Shown in pieces: positions 1 through 5,799 of a stretch of 17,886 bases of DNA; position 1 is the first letter of the stretch; every line of letters begins with the position of its first letter. The stretch covers positions 1 through 17,886 of the forward strand of contig JAUHZW010000018.1 in the NCBI GenBank assembly GCA_030425745.1. Reading direction: 5' to 3'. The notes under the pieces were generated by a model. It did not search any database, was not told the origin of the DNA, and worked only from the letters and a program-made list of their open reading frames with translations. Both the position numbers and the translations under genes were made by a program. This DNA is from Actinomycetes bacterium (GTDB taxonomy: Bacteria > Actinomycetota > Actinomycetes > S36-B12).

Positions 1-189
1 GCCCGCGAGTAGGAGGACGAGCACGATCAGCCAGCGCAGCCAGTGCCGCTTGCGCCGGGGCTGACGTGCCGGGGGGCGGCGCTTGCCGGAACCGCCGCCG
101 GAACGGCTCCCGGAGCCGCTTCCGGATCGGGACGACGACGATCGCGAGCCGTTCGCCCTGCTGGGCGACCGTCGGCGGTTGTCGGCCAC
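1..189 (-). CDS. Class A penicillin-binding protein, N-terminal 63 residues (partial)
   Basis: The gene runs off the left edge, so only the start is visible. From a GTG at 189-187, preceded by GAGG six bases upstream, it encodes a highly basic Ser/Arg/Gly-rich cytoplasmic tail (residues 1-49) followed by the start of a hydrophobic helix (residues 50-63, Trp/Leu/Val rich). This is the usual layout of a bifunctional transglycosylase/transpeptidase in actinobacteria, with a disordered charged tail, one membrane anchor and then the GT51 and transpeptidase domains outside the cell; those catalytic domains are not in the window. The assignment rests mainly on context: the upstream gene on the same strand, 54 bases away, is a DUF5318 gene, and DUF5318 next to ponA1 is conserved in mycobacteria. 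It could be another tail-anchored membrane protein. Confidence 0.7.
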   Translation of the reverse strand, partial: MADNRRRSPSRANGSRSSSSRSGSGSGSRSGGGSGKRRPPARQPRRKRHWLRWLIVLVLLLAG

Positions 190-243
190 GGCGATCCTCG
201 TGTCTCGGGGGAAGCGTGGGCCGGTCAGCCCACAGGGACGGGA

Positions 244-771
244 CTAGTCAAGGAGATCACGAGGAGTGGGCAGTGCCCGTCGCGGCACGCCGTCACCGAG
301 CACGTACGTGCGCAGCAGGAAGTTCCAGTGGCAGCGCTGGCACACCTCCACGACGTAGACACTGAAGCGCCCGAAGTCGAAGGCCATGCGGGCCAGATCC
401 TTGGTCTCACGGATGCGGCCGGAGTAGGGGCCGAGCTCGTCGCCGTAGACGTAGGTGACGGTGACCAGGCCTTCATCGCGGCATGCGGGGCAGGCGCTGC
501 CGGCGGGCTCGCCGTGGAACCTGGCCGCCTTCAGCAGGTACGGATCGGCGTCGCACAGGTCGGAGTCGAGCATCCCGCCGCGGAACAGTCGCCGCAGGGC
601 CGCACGGCGGTCGAGGGCATGATCGACCACATCGCGGGGTCGATCCGGATGGGCGACGTCCTCCGGCTCCGGTGGCGGCGCCGATCGTGAGGACCTCTTC
701 TTCGATGTGCCGGCCGCTGACTGGCCGCGCGCGATGGTCCCGCGGATCGCGGTCTTCCTCGGGGCGGCCAT
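244..771 (-). CDS. DUF5318 zinc-ribbon protein (Rv0049-type)
   Basis: A 175-residue soluble protein. Residues 1-40 are a Lys/Arg/Ser/Pro-rich, probably disordered extension. The conserved core begins near residue 50 and has two CxxC pairs, C94/C97 and C144/C147 (the second followed by His148), which should form one structural zinc site. Length and pattern fit DUF5318, an actinobacterial family of unknown function found next to class A penicillin-binding protein genes, as it is here. The ATG at 771-769 is chosen because a TACACT box lies six bases upstream (783-778), as expected for a leaderless transcript, and no Shine-Dalgarno is present. A later in-frame GTG near residue 48 is the alternative start if the basic extension is not translated. 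A role linked to the penicillin-binding protein is inference from neighbourhood only. Confidence 0.85.
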   Translation of the reverse strand: MAAPRKTAIRGTIARGQSAAGTSKKRSSRSAPPPEPEDVAHPDRPRDVVDHALDRRAALRRLFRGGMLDSDLCDADPYLLKAARFHGEPAGSACPACRDEGLVTVTYVYGDELGPYSGRIRETKDLARMAFDFGRFSVYVVEVCQRCHWNFLLRTYVLGDGVPRRALPTPRDLLD

Positions 772-794
772 CCCACGAGTGTACGTTCGCAGCC
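772..794. promoter_or_regulatory. Divergent leaderless promoters with overlapping -10 boxes
   Basis: Only 23 bases separate the start codons of the DUF5318 gene (minus) and the MFS gene (plus). On the minus strand TACACT (783-778) is followed by six bases and ATG. On the plus strand TACGTT (782-787) is followed by seven bases and ATG. Both match the actinobacterial TANNNT -10 at the spacing of a leaderless start, and the two boxes share bases 782-783. No convincing -35 was seen; any -35 would lie inside the opposite coding sequence. Confidence 0.6.
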
Positions 795-2084
795 ATGGTT
801 GCGGTGCCGGCGCTGCGGGAGCTCCTGGCGTCCCGGGACTTCCGGCGCCTCTACTCCGTACGGCTCGTCGGTCAGTTCGGCGACGGTCTGCTGCAGGCCG
901 CGCTCGCGACCTTCGTGCTGTTCTCCCCCGAACGCGAGCCGGACGCCATCAAGGTCGCCACCGCGTTCGCGATCCTGCTGCTGCCGTACTCGCTGGTCGG
1001 ACCGTTCGCGGGCGTGCTGCTGGACAGGTGGCGCCGACGAACCGTGCTGGTGCGGGCCAACTGGCTCAAGGGCATGCTGACGCTGCCGATCATCGCGATC
1101 GTGGCCGCCGGTGATGACGGTGTGCTGCTCGGCATCGTCGTGCTCGTCGTCCTCGGCGTGGGGAGATTCGTGCTCGCGGGACTGTCGGCCTCCCTCCCCC
1201 ACGTGGTGTCGGGGCGTGACCTCGTGACGGCGAACGCCCTGACGCCCACCTCGGGGACCATCGCCGCTGCCGTCGGTGCCGGAGCAGGGGTGGCTCTGCG
1301 GAGTCTGGTCGGTGGCGGTGACGACGGCAGCGAGATCGTGCTCGTGGCCGCGATCGTCGCCTACCTGCTCGCCGGGAGCATCGCGCTGCTGCTGGGGCGC
1401 GACCGACTCGGTCCGGACGGCCGCCGACCATCGGACTCGATCGCCGGGATCGCGCGCGGCCTCGTCGACGGCCTGAGGTCTCTGCGTGAGCACGCCTCCG
1501 CGGGCCGGGCGATCCTCGTGGTCGGAGCCCACCGGGTGGCCTTCGGGATCCTCACCGCCGGCGGACTGCTGCTCGTGCGCGGCACGTTCAACACGATCTC
1601 GGACGCGGACGCCGCGCTGCAGGAGTTCACCGTGCTGACGGTCGGGGCCGCGGCCGGCGCGTTGGTCGGGGCCATCGTCACCCCCGGTCTGGCCCGGCGC
1701 TTGGGCGAGGTGCAGTGGTCGGCTATAGCGCTGCTCCAAGCCGGAGTCCTCGGAAGTGGCCTGGTGATCGCCGGCAGCCTGCTGCCGAGCTTCGGGGTGC
1801 TCATCGCCGGTGCGGTGAGCTTCGGCTTCGCGGGTCAGTCGGTCAAGGTCTGCTCCGACACCCTCGTCCAGCAGCACATCCCCGACGATCATCTCGGCCG
1901 GGTGTTCGCGCTGTTCGACATGTTCGTCAACGTCTGCCTCGTCGCCGGCATCGTCATCATGGCGGTCGTCTCGCCGACCAGCGGGCAGACGCCACTGCTC
2001 TACGCCGCGGCCGGAACAGGACTGATCCTCACGGCATGGTGGTACCTGCGGTTCAGGACCCGTAGAGTCCCCCTGTCGTCCTGA
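795..2084 (+). CDS. MFS transporter
   Basis: A 429-residue integral membrane protein with about twelve hydrophobic segments and the cytoplasmic loop signature of major facilitator proteins after the second helix (a Gly-x-x-x-Asp-Arg-Trp-Arg-Arg-Arg stretch near residue 75). The layout resembles the MFS_1/MFS_3 drug- or siderophore-exporter-like group, but the substrate cannot be deduced. The open frame extends upstream to about 483, overlapping the DUF5318 gene antisense; that extension is Arg-rich and unlike a membrane protein. The ATG at 795 is therefore chosen, placing the protein start directly before the first helix and seven bases after a TACGTT box. The C-terminus ends shortly after the last helix. 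It is probably transcribed alone or with the next membrane protein gene, 41 bases downstream, although that gene has its own -10-like sequence. Confidence 0.88.
   Translation: MVAVPALRELLASRDFRRLYSVRLVGQFGDGLLQAALATFVLFSPEREPDAIKVATAFAILLLPYSLVGPFAGVLLDRWRRRTVLVRANWLKGMLTLPIIAIVAAGDDGVLLGIVVLVVLGVGRFVLAGLSASLPHVVSGRDLVTANALTPTSGTIAAAVGAGAGVALRSLVGGGDDGSEIVLVAAIVAYLLAGSIALLLGRDRLGPDGRRPSDSIAGIARGLVDGLRSLREHASAGRAILVVGAHRVAFGILTAGGLLLVRGTFNTISDADAALQEFTVLTVGAAAGALVGAIVTPGLARRLGEVQWSAIALLQAGVLGSGLVIAGSLLPSFGVLIAGAVSFGFAGQSVKVCSDTLVQQHIPDDHLGRVFALFDMFVNVCLVAGIVIMAVVSPTSGQTPLLYAAAGTGLILTAWWYLRFRTRRVPLSS
2063..2068 (+). promoter_or_regulatory. Possible -10 box for the downstream membrane protein gene
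   Basis: TAGAGT lies in the last codons of the MFS gene and fits TANNNT. A transcript starting near 2075 would have a leader of about 50 bases ending in a strong Shine-Dalgarno. No clear -35 is visible, so this is a weak call. Confidence 0.3.
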
Positions 2085-2093
2085 CCCCGTGAC

Positions 2094-2118
2094 CGCCGCG
2101 GAGGGGACGCCGCGGAGG
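2094..2118 (+). repeat. Short tandem repeat duplicating the ribosome binding site
   Basis: The 11-base word CGCCGCGGAGG occurs at 2094-2104 and again at 2108-2118, a 14-base unit repeated twice. The second copy carries the GGAGGAAG Shine-Dalgarno of the gene starting at 2126. The first copy offers a second GGAGG 14 bases further upstream, too far from the ATG to be used for it. Confidence 0.7.
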
Positions 2119-2125
2119 AAGATCC

Positions 2126-3367
2126 ATGAGCCTGACCACCACCGAACGGCCGAAGTCCACGGGCAAGTCGATCAGCGCGCTGATCCTGTTCGTGCTGGCC
2201 GTGATCCTCACGATCCCCGCGACGATCGGCCAGTGGGGGCACCAGACCCTCCTTGACGAGACCACCTACATCGAGACGGTCGGTCCGCTGGCGTCGTCGC
2301 CGGAGGTGCAGGAGGCGATCTCCGGTGCGGTCACCGACGCGGTGCTGGATCGGGTCGACACCAAGGACAACGTCGACAAGCTCATCACCGGCCTCTTCCC
2401 CGATCAGCCGATCCTGCAGAACCTCTCAGCTCCGATCGCGGCGGGCATCAACAGCGGCATCGCGACACTCGTCGACCGGTTCGTGGCGTCCGACCGGTTC
2501 CAGGAACTGTGGCTGAAGCTGAACATCGCGCTGCAGAAGGGCATCGTCTCGATCCTGCAGGGCACCGACAGTGGTCCGATCCAGTTGAAGGGCGATGAGG
2601 TCGTCCTCGACATCAGCACACTGCTGACCGAGGTGCAGACCTACCTCGTCGATCAGGGCGTTTCGGTCGCCGGTGCCATCACGATCCCGGACACCGACCG
2701 CACGGTCGTGCTCGCCGAGGCGCCCGTGCTGGCGCAGGTGCGAACCATCTACTCGATCACCTCGCCCGTGCTGACCTTCCTGCCGGCCCTGGTGGCGGCC
2801 CTGTTCGCACTGTCGATCTGGCTGGCTCGTCGACGAGCCCGCATGATCGTGGCGACGGGCATCGCTCTGCTGCTGTCCGGCCTGGGGATCGCCCAGGCGG
2901 TCACCGCCGGCGGCGAGGCCTTCGTCAACCAGCTCTCCGGAACCGTCTTCGCTCCGGCATCCAGCGTGCTGTGGGACACGCTGTTCAAGTACCTGTTCCA
3001 GAGCGGGGTGTCGATCGCCCTGCTCGGCGCGATCGTGATCGTCGCCGGCTGGCTCGCCGGCCGCACGTCGTCTGCCCGCTGGGTGCGGGGCCACCTCAAC
3101 CGGGGCTTCTCGGACCTGAGCGGCCGACTGCCGGACTCGCTGCAGGGTGTGCTCGCCGGGCCGATCGTGCCCGTGCGCTGGCTGATCATGGCGTTCGGCA
3201 CGTTCCTGATCCTGATCTCCGGGGTGCTCTCGACCGGCACGGTGTGGTCGGTGACCGCCCTGGTGGCGGGCCTGATGACGGTCGCGCAGCTGCTGGCCGC
3301 CCGGCCGGGTCAGGAGCAGATCGCGATCGAGACGGTCGAGGTCGTGGAGATCATCGAGGCCGAGTAG
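2126..3367 (+). CDS. Five-helix membrane protein of unknown function
   Basis: A 413-residue protein. One helix near residues 13-34 leads into an extracytoplasmic region (about 35-210) that opens with a Glu-Thr-x-Tyr-Ile segment followed by Val-Gly-Pro-Leu-Ala-Ser, a pattern I associate with a common actinobacterial hypothetical membrane family. The ectodomain is rich in Asp, Ile and Val. Four more helices follow between about 212 and 395: one near 212-235, one near 240-262, one near 290-312 and a long hydrophobic stretch near 350-392 that may be two. The C-terminal tail is acidic. The ATG at 2126 is set by a GGAGGAAG Shine-Dalgarno five bases upstream. No enzymatic motif is visible, and neither neighbour reveals a pathway. 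A role at the cell envelope is inferred only from its topology. Confidence 0.8.
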   Translation: MSLTTTERPKSTGKSISALILFVLAVILTIPATIGQWGHQTLLDETTYIETVGPLASSPEVQEAISGAVTDAVLDRVDTKDNVDKLITGLFPDQPILQNLSAPIAAGINSGIATLVDRFVASDRFQELWLKLNIALQKGIVSILQGTDSGPIQLKGDEVVLDISTLLTEVQTYLVDQGVSVAGAITIPDTDRTVVLAEAPVLAQVRTIYSITSPVLTFLPALVAALFALSIWLARRRARMIVATGIALLLSGLGIAQAVTAGGEAFVNQLSGTVFAPASSVLWDTLFKYLFQSGVSIALLGAIVIVAGWLAGRTSSARWVRGHLNRGFSDLSGRLPDSLQGVLAGPIVPVRWLIMAFGTFLILISGVLSTGTVWSVTALVAGLMTVAQLLAARPGQEQIAIETVEVVEIIEAE

Positions 3368-3464
3368 CCCCCGGCTCCGTCGTTCACTTCACCTCACGAG
3401 CGGCCCATGGTCGCGCGAGTAGCCCAACGACGCATGTGACCTGCGCCCCAGAGTTCACGACCCG

Positions 3465-3496
3465 TTGACAACGATGTCATCTGGGTGGCGTACAAC
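3465..3496 (+). promoter_or_regulatory. Promoter with LacI/GalR-type operator on the -35 box
   Basis: A consensus TTGACA (3465-3470) overlaps the near-perfect palindrome TGACAACGATGTCA (3466-3479), which matches every fixed position of the LacI/GalR-family cre consensus TGWNANCGNTNWCA, including the central CG. A -10-like TACAAC lies at 3491-3496; the 20-base spacer is longer than ideal. A repressor bound here would cover the -35 box of the small gene starting at 3534. No LacI-family gene is in the window, so the regulator would act in trans. Confidence 0.5.
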
Positions 3497-3533
3497 TGTC
3501 CTCGGTGAGATCCACCGCCTTGGAAAGGACATC

Positions 3534-3722
3534 GTGAACCCCACGAACCCCGATCGACGACCCGTCGAGAGCACCACCCACACCCCCGGCCCGCAGCCGT
3601 TCGGCACCTGGTTCGGCCGCTGGCACCGCATCTACACCGACGTCCCGGCCCCGGTCGCGGCCGTCGACTCCGGTTCGACACCCACCCTGCCGGGCCGTGG
3701 CAGCCTGACCGTCGCGGCCTGA
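3534..3722 (+). CDS. Small hypothetical protein, 62 residues
   Basis: The frame opens at GTG 3534, preceded by the purine-rich AAAGGA (3524-3529) four bases upstream, and ends at TGA 3720-3722. The frame is open further upstream, but those codons would fall in the promoter and operator region. The product is hydrophilic and Pro/Thr/Gly-rich, with an aromatic cluster (Phe-Gly-x-Trp-Phe-Gly-x-Trp, about residues 22-29) and no membrane segment or signal peptide. I do not recognise the family. The gene stands alone between a membrane protein gene and the convergent pcnA gene, 35 bases away. The LacI/cre-type palindrome upstream suggests regulated expression. It could be a small regulatory or leader-type protein; this is not demonstrable from sequence. 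Confidence 0.55.
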   Translation: MNPTNPDRRPVESTTHTPGPQPFGTWFGRWHRIYTDVPAPVAAVDSGSTPTLPGRGSLTVAA

Positions 3723-3757
3723 CGGCTCACGCCGACGCCGATCGGCCGTTCGCGGGA

Positions 3758-5251
3758 TCAGTCGGAGGGGCGGGCCGCCCACCAGGCGAGGAGGGCCTCC
3801 CGGGCCATCTCCTCGTCCATCGGTCCGCGGTCCAGCCGCAGGTCCAGCAGGAACTGGTACGCCTCGCCGACCACCGGGCCGGGCGGAATCTGCAGCAGCT
3901 CCATGATCGCCCTGCCGTCGAGGTCCGGCCGGATCGCCGCCAACTCCTCCTCGGCCGCCAGCTCACTGATCCGCCGCTCCAGGGAGTCGTACGACTTCTG
4001 CAGCGCGATCGCCCGCCGGCGGTTGCGGGTCGTGGAGTCAGCGCGCGTGAGCTTGTGCAGCCGCGTCAGCAGCGGACCGGCGTCACGCACGTAGCGACGC
4101 ACCGCGGAGTCGGTCCACTCCCCGCCGCTGTAGCCGTGGAACCGCAGGTGCAGTTCGACCAGCGTCGACACGTCGTCGATCATCTCGTTCGAGAAGCGCA
4201 GCGCCTGCATCCGCTTCCGGGTCATCCGGGCCCCCACCACCTCGTGGTGGTGGAACGAGACCCGGCCGTCACCCTCGAAGCGCCGCGTGCGCGGCTTGCC
4301 GATGTCATGCAGCAGGGCTGCGAGCCGCAGGACCGGATCCGGCCCACTCGCCGGCTCGTGGGCGTCCTCCAGCACCATCGCCTGCTCCAGCACCGTCAGC
4401 GTGTGCTCGTAGACGTCCTTGTGATGGTGGTGCTCGTCCACCTCGAGCCGCAGCAGCGGAAGCTCCGGCAGGACGTACTCCGCCAGACCGGTGTCGACGA
4501 GCAGCGCCAGGCCACGACGTGGCGACGGTGACATCACGATCTTCATGAGTTCCTCGCGGATGCGCTCCGCGGACACGATCTGCAGGCGATCCGCCTGGGC
4601 GGTCATCGCCTCGAGCACCTCCGGCGCCACCTCGAACCCGAGCTGGGCACTGAACCGAGCCGCCCGCATCATGCGCAGCGGATCGTCGGTGAACGAGTCG
4701 TGCGGCGTGCCCGGGGTCCGGATCATCCGCGCGGCCAGATCCGCACGACCACCGAAGAGGTCCACGAGTTCCAGCACGGGAGCACCGCCCTCGGCGAAGG
4801 ACGGGATGCGGATGGCCATCGCATTGATTGTGAAATCACGACGGACGAGGTCCTCGGCCAGCGACGTGCCGAAGGCGACCTCCGGCTTGCGGGACTCCGG
4901 GTCGTAGGCCTCGGCACGGTAGGTGGTGATCTCGACCTCCCGGCCGGCCACCCGGGCGCCGATGGTGCCGAAGCGGATCCCGACGTCCCATGTGGTCTCC
5001 GCGACGCCCTCGAGCAGTTCGAGAACGGCCTGCGGATGTGCGTCCGTGGTGAAGTCCAGATCAGCCTCCGGGGCCGTGATGAGCCGGCCCAGCAGGGCAT
5101 CCCGCACGGGGCCGCCCACGAGGGAGAGCTCGTGACCGGCGGCCGCGAACGCGGTGCCCAGGGCCTCGATCACGCGAGCCGCCGGGGCGAGCTGCACCAC
5201 GGCACCGTCATCGAGCACGGTGACGTTCTGGGGATCGGGAGCGGGGGTCAC
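3758..5251 (-). CDS. pcnA: CCA-adding tRNA nucleotidyltransferase
   Basis: This enzyme adds or repairs the 3'-terminal CCA of tRNAs from CTP and ATP. The 497-residue protein shows the class II nucleotidyltransferase head: Gly-Gly-x-x-Arg-Asp at 46-51, the metal-binding Asp-Leu-Asp at 64-66, and the Arg-Arg-Asp-Phe-Thr-x-Asn-Ala-Met motif at 138-146. The Asp-Asp-Pro-Leu-Arg...Arg-Phe element at 189-200 follows. A C-terminal HD domain is also visible (His-rich stretch at 274-277, His-Asp at 315-316), as in the long actinobacterial and bacillar forms. Gene order (divergent from a MutT4-type Nudix gene) equals Rv3907c-Rv3908. The GTG at 5251 has no Shine-Dalgarno but has TACGCT (5265-5260) eight bases upstream, consistent with a leaderless start. 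Mycobacterial annotation uses the name pcnA; the activity expected is CCA addition rather than poly(A) polymerase. The gene ends convergently with the small gene at 3722. Confidence 0.95.
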   Translation of the reverse strand: MTPAPDPQNVTVLDDGAVVQLAPAARVIEALGTAFAAAGHELSLVGGPVRDALLGRLITAPEADLDFTTDAHPQAVLELLEGVAETTWDVGIRFGTIGARVAGREVEITTYRAEAYDPESRKPEVAFGTSLAEDLVRRDFTINAMAIRIPSFAEGGAPVLELVDLFGGRADLAARMIRTPGTPHDSFTDDPLRMMRAARFSAQLGFEVAPEVLEAMTAQADRLQIVSAERIREELMKIVMSPSPRRGLALLVDTGLAEYVLPELPLLRLEVDEHHHHKDVYEHTLTVLEQAMVLEDAHEPASGPDPVLRLAALLHDIGKPRTRRFEGDGRVSFHHHEVVGARMTRKRMQALRFSNEMIDDVSTLVELHLRFHGYSGGEWTDSAVRRYVRDAGPLLTRLHKLTRADSTTRNRRRAIALQKSYDSLERRISELAAEEELAAIRPDLDGRAIMELLQIPPGPVVGEAYQFLLDLRLDRGPMDEEMAREALLAWWAARPSD

Positions 5252-5259
5252 GGCCCAAG

Positions 5260-5265
5260 AGCGTA
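5260..5265 (-). promoter_or_regulatory. -10 box of a leaderless pcnA promoter
   Basis: TACGCT on the minus strand ends eight bases before the GTG of pcnA. It fits TANNNT, and there is no purine-rich ribosome site between it and the start codon. A transcript beginning at or within a base of the GTG is the simplest reading. Confidence 0.5.
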
Positions 5266-5310
5266 GTCACCGCGGCGCTGCGGCTCGGCGGCGCGGACCC
5301 GCCACTGGCC

Positions 5311-5316
5311 TATCCT
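5311..5316 (+). promoter_or_regulatory. -10 box of the leaderless mutT4-murJ operon promoter
   Basis: TATCCT ends six bases before the ATG at 5323, with no Shine-Dalgarno between. This is the standard actinobacterial arrangement for a leaderless mRNA. It would drive the four translationally coupled genes that run to 11268. Confidence 0.6.
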
Positions 5317-5322
5317 GCCGGT

Positions 5323-5799
5323 ATGTCCTCCCCGCAGCGCCGACGTTCGCGGCGTCGGGAGGAGACCTCGGCCGGTGGCCTCGTCGTCGACCGCACCGGG
5401 CCGGAGCCCAGAGCCGCACTCATCGCCCGCACCGGCCGTGACGGCCGGCTGCGCTGGTGCCTGCCGAAGGGTCACGTGGAGATCGGGGAGACCTTCGAGC
5501 AGACCGCCGAGCGAGAGGTCCAGGAGGAGACCGGGATCCGGGGCCGGGTCGTCGACTCCTTGGGCACGATCGACTTCTGGTTCACGCATGAGACCGACCG
5601 GATCCACAAGACCGTCCACCACTTCCTGCTCGAACGGGTGGGCGGTGAGCTGTCCGACGCCGACATCGAGGTCGATGAGGTCGCCTGGGTGCCGCTGGAC
5701 GACGTCGCCGGGATGCTGGCGCACCGCGATGAGCGGGATCTGATCGAGTCCCGACCGGATCTGGTCTCGGGCGATCCGACGTCTCCGGGCGTCGCATGA
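5323..5799 (+). CDS. mutT4: Nudix hydrolase, MutT4 type
   Basis: A 158-residue Nudix hydrolase. The Nudix box is complete at residues 50-72: Gly50, Glu56, then Arg64-Glu65, Glu68-Glu69 and Gly71-Ile72, which bind the metal ions that activate water to cleave a nucleoside diphosphate linked to another moiety. A very basic N-terminus (residues 5-12) precedes the fold. Position between divergent pcnA and a DUF6049 gene equals Rv3908 (mutT4) of M. tuberculosis. The substrate cannot be told from sequence; sanitising oxidised nucleotides is the usual suggestion for this group but is not shown by any motif here. The ATG at 5323 follows a TATCCT box by six bases without a Shine-Dalgarno. The stop overlaps the next start (ATGA, 5796-5799), so the downstream genes are translationally coupled to it. 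Confidence 0.93.
   Translation: MSSPQRRRSRRREETSAGGLVVDRTGPEPRAALIARTGRDGRLRWCLPKGHVEIGETFEQTAEREVQEETGIRGRVVDSLGTIDFWFTHETDRIHKTVHHFLLERVGGELSDADIEVDEVAWVPLDDVAGMLAHRDERDLIESRPDLVSGDPTSPGVA

Noticed and set aside
483..794. Upstream extension of the MFS frame by 104 codons
   Set aside because: Arg/Gly-rich, antisense to the DUF5318 gene, and unlike an MFS N-terminus; the ATG at 795 has a promoter at the right distance.
531..1892. Long minus-strand open frame (453 codons) under the MFS gene
   Set aside because: Product is Gln/His/Arg/Asp/Gly-rich low-complexity, typical of an antisense shadow in high-GC DNA. The plus-strand frame has clear membrane helices.
3368..3464. Possible RNA gene or further small frame after the five-helix protein gene
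   Set aside because: No strong hairpin, start with ribosome site or repeat was seen; it appears to be plain intergenic sequence ahead of the operator.
3723..3757. Terminator between the small gene and pcnA
   Set aside because: Only the short self-complementary CCGATCGG is present; no stem of useful length with a loop was found.
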